Origin: Shouchella hunanensis | GTDB taxonomy: Bacteria; Bacillota; Bacilli; Bacillales; Bacillaceae_D | Direction of reading: 5' to 3' | Length of the DNA stretch: 64,000 nt | Assembly: GCF_028735875.1 (NCBI RefSeq) | Contig: NZ_CP117834.1 | Location: forward strand, 3,832,001-3,896,000 | Shown: positions 8,407 through 17,476 of the stretch, one piece after another | How the letters are laid out: the number at the start of each line of letters is the position of its first letter | How positions within the stretch are numbered: the stretch's first letter is position 1 | Notes under the pieces: generated by a model | Databases searched by the model: none | Told to the model about the DNA's origin: nothing | What the model saw: only the letters and a program-made list of their open reading frames with translations | Program-made: the position numbers and the translations under genes

Positions 8407-8425
8407 CTTAAGTACCAAAAACTGA
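8407..8425. repeat. Right copy of the 19-bp imperfect direct repeat
   Basis: CTTAAGTACCAAAAACTGA, 17 of 19 identical to 6970-6988. It sits immediately upstream of the cotW-like promoter. The remaining bases up to the glnA terminator (8426-8550) hold no gene that I can support. Confidence 0.4.
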
Positions 8426-8550
8426 TCCTGAAAAAAACTAGCAGTACATAAAACGATTGAATGATTTACGAATCTATTAGATGTCTGCATTCACCGTAGT
8501 TAGAAAATCGAAACAAAGCCTTTCCCACGCTTCGATAAATGACACCAAAA

Positions 8551-8582
8551 CAAAAAACCCTCAACACATAATGTGTCGAGGG
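8551..8582 (-). terminator. Intrinsic terminator of glnA
   Basis: CCCTCaACACAT and ATGTGTcGAGGG (8558-8582) form a 12-bp stem with one mismatch. A TTTTTTG run follows on the minus strand. Confidence 0.9.
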
Positions 8583-8591
8583 CTTCGTCTT

Positions 8592-9941
8592 TTAATAGTT
8601 TTGCATGAACTGTTCTCTTTCCCACGGATGGACTTGGGTGCGGAACATATCCCACTCAATTTCTTTTGCTTCAATAAAGTGTTCAACTGCATGCTCTCCT
8701 AATGCTTGAACAAGTGTGTCGTCTTTCACTAAACTTTCAAGCGCTTCAGCTAGTGAAGCCGGTAAAGCTTTAATGCCTTCTTCTACACGCTCTTCCTTGC
8801 TCATGACGTAAATGTTTCGATCCGTTGCTTCTGGAGGCGTCATTTTACGCTTGATACCATCTAAACCAGATGCTAACATAACAGCCATTGCTAAATACGG
8901 GTTAGCAGATGGGTCTGGACTACGTACTTCAATACGTGTTGATACACCACGTGAAGACGGGATACGGATAAGTGGTGAACGATTACGCATCGACCAAGCG
9001 ATATAAACGGGTGCTTCGTAGCCTGGTACTAAACGCTTGTACGAGTTAACAATTGGATTCGTAATAGCTGTAAAGCCTTCAGCATGCTCTAAAATACCAC
9101 TTAAGAACTGCATGGCTGTTTTGCTTAACTGACTTTCTGTTTTCTCGTCATAAAACGCGTTGCCTTCTTTTGTGAAGAGCGACATGTTTAAGTGCATACC
9201 AGAGCCATTTACACCAAACAATGGTTTTGGCATAAACGTTGCATGAAGACCATGCTTACGAGCAATCGTTTTAACAACAAGCTTAAACGTCTGAATGTTG
9301 TCACATGCGGTAATCGCATCAGCGTATTTAAAATCAATTTCGTGCTGCCCAGGTGCAACTTCATGGTGAGATGCTTCAATGTCAAAGCCCATATCTTCTA
9401 GCTCTAAAACGATATCACGACGACAGTTCTCACCAAGGTCAGTTGGTGCAAGGTCAAAATATCCACCTTTATCGTTTAGCTCAAGGGTTGGCTCGCCTTT
9501 TTCATCATTCTTGAATAAGAAAAATTCCGGCTCTGGACCAATGTTAAACCCTGTAAAACCTAATTCTTCTGCTTGTTTTAACACGCGCTTTAAAATCCCG
9601 CGAGGATCTCCATCAAATGGCGTTGGCTCTTCGCCTGGTTTACCTGGTTGATAAATATCACAAATTAATCGCGCCACTTTCCCTTTTTCCGGTGTCCATG
9701 GGAAGATGACCCACGTATCTAAATCCGGATAAAGGTACATATCTGATTCTTCAATTCGTACAAATCCCTCGATGGAAGATCCGTCAAACATCATCTTGTT
9801 ATCCAGCGCTTTTGAAAGCTGATCCACTGGAATTTCTACGTTTTTAATTGTTCCTAATAAGTCTGTAAACTGTAGACGAATAAAGCGTACATTTTCGTCT
9901 TGTGCAATGCGAACAATATCTTCTCTTGAATAATTTGGCAA
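8592..9941 (-). CDS. glnA: Glutamine synthetase, type I-alpha
   Basis: The enzyme makes glutamine from glutamate, ammonia and ATP and forms dodecamers. The 449 residues carry the GSI fingerprint [21 protein letters not shown], the NGSGMH ATP/ammonia region and the [13 protein letters not shown] flap. R62 in GFVRIEES is the residue that confers glutamine feedback in B. subtilis GlnA, and the adenylylation-loop features of the beta type are absent. The frame opens at GTG 9959, but GAGGAG lies inside it; TTG at 9941, eight bases after that site, gives MPNYSREDI, which lines up with the B. subtilis MAKYTREDI. The glnR gene that normally precedes it is missing. Confidence 0.96.
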   Translation of the reverse strand: MPNYSREDIVRIAQDENVRFIRLQFTDLLGTIKNVEIPVDQLSKALDNKMMFDGSSIEGFVRIEESDMYLYPDLDTWVIFPWTPEKGKVARLICDIYQPGKPGEEPTPFDGDPRGILKRVLKQAEELGFTGFNIGPEPEFFLFKNDEKGEPTLELNDKGGYFDLAPTDLGENCRRDIVLELEDMGFDIEASHHEVAPGQHEIDFKYADAITACDNIQTFKLVVKTIARKHGLHATFMPKPLFGVNGSGMHLNMSLFTKEGNAFYDEKTESQLSKTAMQFLSGILEHAEGFTAITNPIVNSYKRLVPGYEAPVYIAWSMRNRSPLIRIPSSRGVSTRIEVRSPDPSANPYLAMAVMLASGLDGIKRKMTPPEATDRNIYVMSKEERVEEGIKALPASLAEALESLVKDDTLVQALGEHAVEHFIEAKEIEWDMFRTQVHPWEREQFMQNY

Positions 9942-10029
9942 CGCATTTGCTCCTCTCACTCTGTTTTTATATGTAGAAAAGGACGTAAACGCCTTTTTAC
10001 ATGACTTTTAAACGATAAGCTATGTACGT

Positions 10030-10058
10030 ATCGTACTAAAGGCTTTTTTGTTCGTCAA
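10030..10058 (-). promoter_or_regulatory. Promoter of glnA
   Basis: On the minus strand TTGACG (10053-10058) and TACGAT (10030-10035) are 17 bases apart, between ynbB and glnA. The leader of about 80 bases contains an AAAAGGCGT/ACGTCCTTTT hairpin (about 9976-9996). No canonical GlnR/TnrA site was found. Confidence 0.55.
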
Positions 10059-10067
10059 GAAAAGTCC

Positions 10068-11336
10068 TTATTCATTGTCTTCCTTTTCCCCACGGTTACT
10101 AAACGTCTTTTCTACTGCTTTCGTTACAGCAAGCTTCACATGTTCATACGTTAGGCCACCTTGAACATACGCAGTAAATGGCGCACGCAATGGGCCGTCA
10201 GCAGTTAATTCAATACTTGCACCTTGCACGAATGTGCCTGCCGCCATAATGACATCATCTTCATAACCTGGCATATAGCTCGGCGTTGGTGTAACGTGGG
10301 CATTTACTGGGGAAGTGTGTTGAATGGATTGACAAAAGGCAACCATTTGTTCAGCTGTGTCAAAATAGACCGCTTGAATTAAATCAGTGCGTGTTTCACT
10401 CCAACGCGGTGACGTCTTCATTCCTACATCTTCTAATAAAGCAGCTGTGAAATGAGCACCTTTTACGCTTTGAGCGACCACGTGTGGGGCTAAAAAGAAG
10501 CCTTGATACATGTCTGTTAGTGTCCCAAGTGTTGCCCCTCCTTCAGCACCAATACCCGGTGCAGCTAAACGATAGGAGGCTAACTCTACAAAATCCCGCT
10601 TCCCAACAATATACCCACCAGATTTAGCGATGCCACCACCTGGATTTTTAATTAACGAACCTGCCATTAGATCAGCACCAACGTGACAAGGCTCTTTTGT
10701 TTCAACAAACTCTCCATAACAATTATCAACGAATACAATGACATCCTCTTTTATCGATTTTACATAAGCGATAATATCTGCTAGTTCAGCAATCGTAAAG
10801 GAGGGACGATCTCCATACCCTCGTGAACGCTGAATTCCTACTACTTTCGTCTGTGCATGAATCGCGTTTCGAATACCTTGCTTGTCCATTTTACCGTTCA
10901 AAAGATCAACTTTGTTGTAGCTAATTGAATAATCACGCAGCGAGCCCTTACCATTTCCTCGAATACCGACAATTTCCTCGAGGGTATCATAAGGCGTTCC
11001 GCTAATGTATAGCAATTCATCTCCAGGACGTAATAGACCAAAAAGCGCTACAGCTATGGCGTGTGTACCAGACACAAGCTGATGGCGGACTAAGCTCGCT
11101 TCTCCTCCAAACACATCTGCATAAATTGCTTCTAACGTCTCTCGCCCCGCATCATCATACCCATAACCTGTTGAAGGAGTGAAATGAAAATCGGCGACTT
11201 GATGGGTCGCAAAACTTTCCATCACTCGATTCTGGTTAAATAGAGCGACTGCATCCACTTGTTCATGAATTGGTTTTATTTTGTCTTCTGCGCGTTGTAC
11301 AAGCACGCTGACTTCTTTTGAAAATAATGATTTCAT
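10068..11336 (-). CDS. ynbB: PLP-dependent methionine gamma-lyase family protein YnbB
   Basis: This 422-residue protein of the aluminium-resistance/cystathionine beta-lyase-like family has the fold-type I PLP layout. Marks are STGYGYDDAGRETLE near the N-terminus, RHQLVSGTHAIA, VFVDNCYGEFVE, and SLIKNPGGGIAKSGGYIVG with the probable Schiff-base lysine. The substrate is not established. AGGAGAG lies nine bases before the ATG. In B. subtilis it sits between hflX (ynbA) and glnR; here hflX is absent upstream and glnR downstream. Confidence 0.88.
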   Translation of the reverse strand: MKSLFSKEVSVLVQRAEDKIKPIHEQVDAVALFNQNRVMESFATHQVADFHFTPSTGYGYDDAGRETLEAIYADVFGGEASLVRHQLVSGTHAIAVALFGLLRPGDELLYISGTPYDTLEEIVGIRGNGKGSLRDYSISYNKVDLLNGKMDKQGIRNAIHAQTKVVGIQRSRGYGDRPSFTIAELADIIAYVKSIKEDVIVFVDNCYGEFVETKEPCHVGADLMAGSLIKNPGGGIAKSGGYIVGKRDFVELASYRLAAPGIGAEGGATLGTLTDMYQGFFLAPHVVAQSVKGAHFTAALLEDVGMKTSPRWSETRTDLIQAVYFDTAEQMVAFCQSIQHTSPVNAHVTPTPSYMPGYEDDVIMAAGTFVQGASIELTADGPLRAPFTAYVQGGLTYEHVKLAVTKAVEKTFSNRGEKEDNE

Positions 11337-11425
11337 ACGTTGTTTCTCTCCTAATTAAATTCAATCCTCTTAAGCTTATCACGTCATAAAAAAGAAAGAA
11401 ATAAAATGGCGCCATGACACGCATC

Positions 11426-12352
11426 TTATTTCTTGAATGTGAAATCTTCTTTTCGTAATGTCTCAAGCTCTGATTTTGTAAACTTATCTTCTTTTAACAC
11501 CCGAACCGCTTGAAGTCGAATCGCTTCTTCCACCATATTTCTTATATAACGTCCGTTGCTAAAAGCATACGTTTCCTCTACTAAAACATGCTTTAGATGC
11601 TCACGACAGCGATTCAATGCATCTTTTTCAATCATATAATCTCGATCTTTCGCCATTCCAATAAGCATCTCTATCAGTTCTTCTACCGAGTAATTCGGGA
11701 ACGTAATTGAAATCGGAAAACGAGACGGTAAGCCCGGATTCAAAGACAGAAAAAAATCCATTTCTTTTGAATAACCCGCTAAAATGAGCACAAATTCATT
11801 TGCATGATTCTCCATTCCGCGAACGAGTGTATCAATGGCTTCTTTTCCAAAGTCTTTTTCCCCACCTCTTGAAAGAGAGTACGCTTCATCAATGAACAGA
11901 ACGCCTCCTTGGGCTTGCTTTAAGACATCCCTTGTTTTCTGCGCAGTATGCCCAATATACTCACCAACAAGATCAGCCCGCTCCATTTCGATAAAGTGCC
12001 CTTTTGAGAGAACATTCATTTCATGTAAAAAAGAGGCAATAAGCCGAGCAACCGTTGTCTTGCCAGTGCCAGGATTGCCTTTGAAAATCATGTGCAATAC
12101 TTGTTTTGGTGATTTTAAGCCGACTTCCTTCCGTCGTTCACTAATATAAATCCATGCGTACAGTTCTTTTACAAGCGCCTTTATCTCTTTTAAGCCGATA
12201 TAGTTTGCAAGTTTATGTTCAAACCGAACGAGAACTTCATGCTTTTCTTTTTCTTCAACAGACACAAACCAATCTGTGCTCGCACGCTTTTCAGGAGATT
12301 TATTTAACACGACATTTATCCGCGCATTATTTTTCATTTGGTGATTTGACAT
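11426..12352 (-). CDS. spoVK: Stage V sporulation AAA+ ATPase SpoVK
   Basis: This CbxX/CfxQ-type AAA+ protein is needed for spore maturation. Walker A is GNPGTGKTTVA (about residue 90), Walker B is VLFIDEAYSL (about 150), and the arginine-finger region LPSRFPISI follows. The C-terminal lid contains FSNGRYIRNMVEEAI. The frame is open 26 codons upstream, but GGGAGG precedes the ATG at 12352, which gives a normal-length protein of 308 residues. Mother-cell sigma-E control is expected from the family; the promoter is not obvious in the upstream DNA. Confidence 0.93.
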   Translation of the reverse strand: MSNHQMKNNARINVVLNKSPEKRASTDWFVSVEEKEKHEVLVRFEHKLANYIGLKEIKALVKELYAWIYISERRKEVGLKSPKQVLHMIFKGNPGTGKTTVARLIASFLHEMNVLSKGHFIEMERADLVGEYIGHTAQKTRDVLKQAQGGVLFIDEAYSLSRGGEKDFGKEAIDTLVRGMENHANEFVLILAGYSKEMDFFLSLNPGLPSRFPISITFPNYSVEELIEMLIGMAKDRDYMIEKDALNRCREHLKHVLVEETYAFSNGRYIRNMVEEAIRLQAVRVLKEDKFTKSELETLRKEDFTFKK

Positions 12353-12493
12353 GGTTAGTAAGACCTCCCTCGAAACCTCATCACTCCTACTACTATACGT
12401 GTAAGAAGACAATGCGTGATAAACACCCAAACGATGCTTCCTCTTCTTTATCTTATGGCTATGGTAGAAAAACCATGCCTCTAATCCTTCCCA

Positions 12494-12521
12494 TAGACAT
12501 TTACACGGTTTTTGTTAAAAT
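12494..12521 (+). promoter_or_regulatory. Promoter of the recombinase-like gene
   Basis: TAGACA (12494-12499) and TAAAAT (12516-12521) are 16 bases apart. A TG dinucleotide before the -10 makes an extended -10. Confidence 0.5.
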
Positions 12522-12541
12522 TTAAGAAAAGGGGGAGTTGG

Positions 12542-13510
12542 ATGGACGTATTGTCGTGGAAAAACGTGTTTTTAGATCAGCTCGCTCTAAAAGGAAGAAA
12601 GCAGGCAACGATTCGTCGCTATGACTATGATTTGCTTGACTTCTTTCAATGGTTAGAAGAAAAGCCCTTTAAAACATTAACAACAGATGAGGTTGAAGCG
12701 TTTTACCATCACTTAATGATGTCACGTCAGTATAAAGTACGGACAATCCGCCGAATCTCTTCTGTACTTCGTCGTTTTACACTGTTTTTACTGGAAGAAG
12801 GCTCCTTACAAGATCATCCATTGCTCCATCATGAACCACCTTTGTTGAACCTTGAGCCCTTAACAAGAAATGAGTGGATTAGTCAAAAAGAAACAACAAT
12901 TTTGCTCAAAACAAGCCATTCTGAAAGAGGGTTAACCGAAAACCAACGAGCCGCTCGACCGCAATTAACAGAACGGAATTATACGATTTTGCTATTGCTA
13001 ACGAACTATGGCATTACGCTAGGTGAAGCATGTGCGCTTACAATGAGGGATACATCTTTTATTCAACAAACGATTATTGTTGGTTCAGATGCCTCTAAAC
13101 GGACTCTAGTATTAGAGGACGACCATGCTAAACAACTTTATGTTTATTGGAGTAGCATTCCAGAACCTGTTCGACCTCGTATGCACACAGATGATTCATT
13201 CTTCGTCGCGTTTGATTTTACAAGACGAACCTATCATTGGTCTTATGAACACGATCGCCCAAAAGCATTAACTGCTATTGCTCTTCAAAAAATGATTCGT
13301 ACAGAAGTTGCACGTGCACATTTACGGAAAGGCATTTCCGCACAACATTTTCGTAATTCCTACTTACTACGATCGTTACTCTATTCTGGGCATGATCATC
13401 AGCTACAGCATAAACTTGGATTAAAAAGTCCGTTGTCTCTTCGCCGTTATGTACTGACCGTCTCGCGATTAACGACAAAAGAAAAAGCGCTTTTACTCAC
13501 AACTAGATAA
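12542..13510 (+). CDS. Tyrosine-recombinase homologue, catalytically degenerate
   Basis: The 322-residue protein has the XerC/D layout: a SAM-like core-binding domain (about 1-90) and a catalytic-domain fold (about 110-310). The usual residues are mostly lost. The first arginine (GLRxSE) is T159 in GITLGEA, the HxxR histidine is Q268, the second histidine is N272, and the LGH histidine is L293; only R271 and Y303 in LRRYV remain. It is therefore unlikely to recombine DNA. The ATG at 12542 follows GGGGGAG. It lies on the opposite strand between spoVK and hfq without flanking repeats, so it is not an active element. A DNA-binding or structural role is possible. Confidence 0.75.
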   Translation: MDVLSWKNVFLDQLALKGRKQATIRRYDYDLLDFFQWLEEKPFKTLTTDEVEAFYHHLMMSRQYKVRTIRRISSVLRRFTLFLLEEGSLQDHPLLHHEPPLLNLEPLTRNEWISQKETTILLKTSHSERGLTENQRAARPQLTERNYTILLLLTNYGITLGEACALTMRDTSFIQQTIIVGSDASKRTLVLEDDHAKQLYVYWSSIPEPVRPRMHTDDSFFVAFDFTRRTYHWSYEHDRPKALTAIALQKMIRTEVARAHLRKGISAQHFRNSYLLRSLLYSGHDHQLQHKLGLKSPLSLRRYVLTVSRLTTKEKALLLTTR

Positions 13511-13545
13511 AAAAGATCTCTGAACAGTTGTTCAAGAGATCTTTT
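13509..13545. terminator. Bidirectional terminator between the recombinase homologue and hfq
   Basis: An AAAAAGATCTC arm pairs with GAGATCTTTTT, with a GAAC/GTTC inner stem. T-runs lie on both sides between the two converging genes. Confidence 0.9.
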
Positions 13546-13552
13546 TCTACTT

Positions 13553-13786
13553 TTATACGTCCGTTTCGCTTTTCAACTGGACGTTTTTTTGCGGTGCAAA
13601 TGTTGAAATTGCATGCTTATATACAAGCTGCTGCTTTCCTTCTGTCTCAATAATGACCGTGAAGTTGTCAAATCCCTTTATTGTGCCACGAAGCTGAAAC
13701 CCATTTAATAAAAACATCGTGACTGGAATCGATTCCTTTCTTAGTTGATTTAAAAATTGATCTTGAATGTTCACCGTTGACTTCAT
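13553..13786 (-). CDS. hfq: RNA chaperone Hfq
   Basis: This Sm-like hexameric RNA-binding protein has 77 residues. The Sm1 region [36 protein letters not shown] and the Sm2 motif [11 protein letters not shown] with the KH pair are intact. GAGGGG lies upstream of the ATG. It follows miaA as in B. subtilis and E. coli, with a gap of 37 bases. Confidence 0.97.
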   Translation of the reverse strand: MKSTVNIQDQFLNQLRKESIPVTMFLLNGFQLRGTIKGFDNFTVIIETEGKQQLVYKHAISTFAPQKNVQLKSETDV

Positions 13787-13823
13787 AACGATAGCCCCTC
13801 TCTCTCTATGTGTTTCTACTTAA

Positions 13824-14768
13824 TTATTCGAGTCCATTTTTAAATTTCCTGCAAGAAAAATCGACGACTTTCGGTAAAATTTCTTCAATCGTCTGGGAAG
13901 TAACATCAAACCATTCTGCTTCACTTTTATTTTTAAACCACGTTAGTTGTCTTTTTGCATACTGGCGCGAACGAGTTTTGATTTGGTCAATAGCTTGTGA
14001 CAATGATTGCTCTCGATTAAAGTAAGCATACAGTTCTTTATAACCAATGGCTTGGATCGCCGGTCCTTCAATGCCTGCTTTATACAAAGCCTCTACTTCT
14101 TCAACAAGCCCCAGTTCCATCATACGGTCTACACGTTGATTTATGCGACTATACAGAAGCTCTCTATCCATTGTTAGACCAATTAGCGCACTATGGAACC
14201 GAGGCACCGATTGTTCTTCTTCCCGTTCAGAAAAACGATGCCCTGTAGTATGAAGGACTTCCAAGGCACGGATGACACGTCGTTCGTTATGAGGATGAAT
14301 GGATTCTGCTGCTTTTGGATCCTTCTCTACAAGCAATTGAAACAGAGCTGATCCCCCCTGTTTTTGAGCAAACATTTCCAGCTCTTGCCTATAAGCTGGA
14401 TCGCTTTCTGCTTTAGAAAACGATAAATGGTGGGTAATAGCTTGGACGTACAACCCTGTGCCTCCAACCATGATGGGCATTTTACCTCGGGCCTTTACAT
14501 TCGAAATTGCTGCTAGTGCACGGTCTTGAAAGCTCGAAACTGTCCATGGCTCCGTTGGGTGCAGCATATCAATTAAATGGTGAGGTACACGTGCTCTCTC
14601 TGCATCAGTTGGCTTCGCCGTTCCAATCGTCATACCTTGATACACTTGCATCGAATCAGCATTAATTATTTCGCCTTGTAACGTTTCTGCTAGACGTATA
14701 CTTAGTTCGGTTTTTCCGACTGCGGTTGGTCCAACAACTGCAATTAATGGATCTTTTTTCAACAACAT
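13824..14768 (-). CDS. miaA: tRNA dimethylallyltransferase
   Basis: MiaA adds an isopentenyl group to A37 of UNN-decoding tRNAs, the substrate that MiaB (also in this window) later thiomethylates. The P-loop GPTAVGKT, DSMQVYQGMTIGTAKP, the GGTGLY motif and the tRNA-contact segment are present. The frame extends to an ATG at 14792 that overlaps the upstream stop as ATGA, but the ATG at 14768 follows GGAAGG and gives a 314-residue protein that aligns end to end with B. subtilis MiaA. Either start is possible. Confidence 0.94.
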   Translation of the reverse strand: MLLKKDPLIAVVGPTAVGKTELSIRLAETLQGEIINADSMQVYQGMTIGTAKPTDAERARVPHHLIDMLHPTEPWTVSSFQDRALAAISNVKARGKMPIMVGGTGLYVQAITHHLSFSKAESDPAYRQELEMFAQKQGGSALFQLLVEKDPKAAESIHPHNERRVIRALEVLHTTGHRFSEREEEQSVPRFHSALIGLTMDRELLYSRINQRVDRMMELGLVEEVEALYKAGIEGPAIQAIGYKELYAYFNREQSLSQAIDQIKTRSRQYAKRQLTWFKNKSEAEWFDVTSQTIEEILPKVVDFSCRKFKNGLE

Positions 14769-14788
14769 ACTTCCTTCCACTGTTTCAT

Positions 14789-15562
14789 TCATTGCTTGAT
14801 TACACCATATTGAAACGATGCATTTGCTCGTTTTTCTACTGAAAACCCGAGCGTTGCAAACAAATCACTTTTTGTGTGATTTTTTAAAACGACTTTTTTT
14901 CGCGCGACTCGTTTTGCTTCTTCGACCATAGTGGCTGTTAACGATTGATAAGACGCAAATTGCTTTAGCCCTGCAATACCAGGGGAATGTAACCGAACAT
15001 CGAACATCGGATCAAAGTAAACGACATCGACACTTTTTGATTCGCTTTTCTTTAAAAAAGAGAGACTATCTGTTTTAGTGACGTTTATCCGCCTTAAAGC
15101 ATCAATAAAAAGGTCATCACCTTCACGCCAATTTGCAAGTCCGTGACTGACAATAAATGCTATATAGGCATTTGCTTCTAAACCAATAACCTGTCCCTTT
15201 TGGCCGACAGCCAATTGTGCCATCGTAGCGTCTGCCCCCATACCGAGTGTAGCGTCAATAAACGTGTCTCCTGGATGTAACTCTGTTGCGGCTAGAAAAG
15301 GATCATAGCCTGATCTTCGCCACTGCTTATAGCGTAGAAAAGCAACATTCGGGTGATAATAAAACGGCTCTGCCCCTTGCTGCTTATGCAAAATTAGTTT
15401 GTCTTTCGCAACAACTAACAGTGGCTGATCACCAAACGCTAAATAGAAATCTTCGATGGAGCGATCATTTCGATCAATAAACGTACCGTTAAGTGGCGTT
15501 ATATAAGACATCGCTTCCTCTTTTAAGCGTTCCACTTGTTTTCTTGCTGTTGTCACAATCAC
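14789..15562 (-). CDS. RsmJ-like SAM-dependent methyltransferase
   Basis: This is a class I methyltransferase with motif I DATLGMGADATMAQLAVG (about residue 103), an acidic residue after strand 2 (VIGLEAN), and VVYFDPMF at the motif IV position. The DATxGxGxDA and DPMF patterns fit the RsmJ family, which methylates 16S rRNA in E. coli, but the rRNA target here is not shown. It starts at GTG with GAGGGG nine bases upstream, sits 14 bases after mutL and is coupled to miaA. B. subtilis has no such gene at this place. Confidence 0.75.
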   Translation of the reverse strand: MIVTTARKQVERLKEEAMSYITPLNGTFIDRNDRSIEDFYLAFGDQPLLVVAKDKLILHKQQGAEPFYYHPNVAFLRYKQWRRSGYDPFLAATELHPGDTFIDATLGMGADATMAQLAVGQKGQVIGLEANAYIAFIVSHGLANWREGDDLFIDALRRINVTKTDSLSFLKKSESKSVDVVYFDPMFDVRLHSPGIAGLKQFASYQSLTATMVEEAKRVARKKVVLKNHTKSDLFATLGFSVEKRANASFQYGVIKQ

Positions 15563-15576
15563 GTTTGTTTGCCCCT

Positions 15577-17466
15577 CTACATTACACGTTTAAACATTTT
15601 TTCTAATTCATAGGTGGAGAAGTGGATCAGAATAGGACGACCATGGGGACATGTATAAGGCTCTTCACACCGCCTTAACGTTTCTAGCAGTTCAAACATC
15701 TCATCATGTCGCAAGTGCCGATTCGCTTTAATGGCCGCTTTACAACTCATTAAAATGGCCGCTTCTTCTCGCAACCGGTACAAGTCAATTCGTTTAGTCC
15801 CAAGCAACTGGTCTATGATTTCGCGAATAGACGACTCTTCTTCTCCTCTTGGAAACCATATTGGATGTGACCGCACAACATACGTATGGTGACCAAATGG
15901 TTCAAGGGTTAACCCTACCATTTCTAATTTCTCTTTTGATTCTTGAATCATGGCTGCTTCTCGAGCGGTAAATTCTAGTGTTAGCGGAACGAGTAAATCT
16001 TGTAACGTTGACGTAGGCTCACTTAGTTTTTTGCGGAAATACTCATATTTAATCCGTTCCTGTGCCGCATGTTGATCAATTAAGTACATACCGTTATCGT
16101 TTTGCGCAACGATATAAGTTCCATGCATTTGTCCAACTGGGTACAAAGGAGGAATGGTTGAAACGATCACTTCTTCAGATTTTTCTTGTTTGAGTTCAGA
16201 TTGAACCGTTGGCGCTGTTTCAACCAGTTGCTCCATTTCAGCTTCAACATCCTTTTGACTGTTGTATTGCTGTTCTTGCATCGAAAACGGTTCCTCAGTC
16301 TTGGAAGTCGTTTTCAGCGGTGCAAGGTCACTCAACGGTTTCTTTTTGTAGGCATATGTTTCTTCATGAACCGCTACATCTGTCTCCTCTGATTCTACTG
16401 CTCGATCTTGGTAGCGCAATGAAAACGCTAGTTGTTGCGACGTTTGTTTCTCAACAACCGGCTTAGGTGATTGTGGAATTAATGTTTCCTGTGCAAAGAC
16501 TTCTTTGATTGCAGTTGTCATCACTTCGCCAAGAGCCTCTTCTTTACTAAGTCGCACTTCAAGCTTTGATGGGTGTACGTTCACATCAATTAATGTTGGG
16601 TCCATTTCAATTTTCACTACCGCTAGTGGATAACGGCCAATCGGCAACAACGTATGAAAGCCTTGTTGAATGGCTTGTGCCAACTTGTAGTTACGAATGT
16701 AACGACCATTAATAAAGATAGACATGTATTGTCGGCTCGCTCGGGTTAGTTCTGGCTTAGCCACATAACCAGACACCGTATAATCAAGAGACTGTCCTTC
16801 AATCGGCACCATCATTGAAGCGGTTTGACGACCATACACTTCTGCAATGACCTGTAAGAGTCGACCGTTCCCGGTTGTATTTAAAACCGTTTTCCCATCA
16901 CTCGTGTAGTGAAAAGAAATAGCAGGATACGCCAACGCCATTCGATTGACTACATCACTAACATGACCAGATTCAGTCAATTTTGTTTTTAAGTACTTTA
17001 ACCGCGCCGGTGTATTATAAAATAAATCTTTGATGACGATGCTTGTCCCTTTTTTTGCACTGGAAGGCTGCCGATCAATCAATTCACCACCATGAAGAGT
17101 CAATTCTACTCCTTGCGTCCCCGTACTCGTTTGCACAGTTAACGTCGATACCGACGCAATACTTGGTAAAGCCTCTCCTCGAAACCCTAACGTACGAATA
17201 GAAAACAAGTCGCGATCGTTTTGGATTTTTGAGGTGGCATGGCGTAAAAATGCCGTTTCCACTTGATCCGATGCTATCCCATGTCCATTGTCAACAATAC
17301 GAATCGATTCCATACCGCCCTCTACTATTTCAACTAAAATGTCTGTTGCATCAGCATCAATAGCATTTTCAATTAATTCTTTCACAATTGAGGCAGGACG
17401 TTCAACCACTTCCCCAGCGGCTATTTTGTTGGACAAAGAATCATGTAACTGGCGAATGACTTTCAC
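15577..17466 (-). CDS. mutL: DNA mismatch repair protein MutL
   Basis: MutL couples mismatch recognition to strand nicking. The GHKL ATPase motifs are clear (ELIENAIDADA, DNGHGI, RGEAL). A long variable linker (about 340-430) separates them from the C-terminal endonuclease domain with LIDQHAAQERIKYE and CPHGRP metal motifs, and QDLLVPLTL is a clamp-contact-like segment. The GTG at 17466 follows GAGGTG and starts MKVIRQLHDSLSNKIAAGEVVERPAS-like sequence as in relatives. It is ten bases downstream of mutS and cotranscribed. Confidence 0.96.
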   Translation of the reverse strand: MKVIRQLHDSLSNKIAAGEVVERPASIVKELIENAIDADATDILVEIVEGGMESIRIVDNGHGIASDQVETAFLRHATSKIQNDRDLFSIRTLGFRGEALPSIASVSTLTVQTSTGTQGVELTLHGGELIDRQPSSAKKGTSIVIKDLFYNTPARLKYLKTKLTESGHVSDVVNRMALAYPAISFHYTSDGKTVLNTTGNGRLLQVIAEVYGRQTASMMVPIEGQSLDYTVSGYVAKPELTRASRQYMSIFINGRYIRNYKLAQAIQQGFHTLLPIGRYPLAVVKIEMDPTLIDVNVHPSKLEVRLSKEEALGEVMTTAIKEVFAQETLIPQSPKPVVEKQTSQQLAFSLRYQDRAVESEETDVAVHEETYAYKKKPLSDLAPLKTTSKTEEPFSMQEQQYNSQKDVEAEMEQLVETAPTVQSELKQEKSEEVIVSTIPPLYPVGQMHGTYIVAQNDNGMYLIDQHAAQERIKYEYFRKKLSEPTSTLQDLLVPLTLEFTAREAAMIQESKEKLEMVGLTLEPFGHHTYVVRSHPIWFPRGEEESSIREIIDQLLGTKRIDLYRLREEAAILMSCKAAIKANRHLRHDEMFELLETLRRCEEPYTCPHGRPILIHFSTYELEKMFKRVM

Positions 17467-17476
17467 TGCACACACC

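Noticed and set aside
9976-10010. Possible GlnR/TnrA site TGTAAAAAGGCGTTTACG before glnA
   Set aside because: The spacing is one base too long and the last base is wrong for TGTNAN7TNACA; it overlaps a hairpin that explains the symmetry.
12542-13510. Integrase of a mobile element
   Set aside because: Catalytic residues are missing, there are no att-like repeats or cargo genes, and both neighbours are in normal order.
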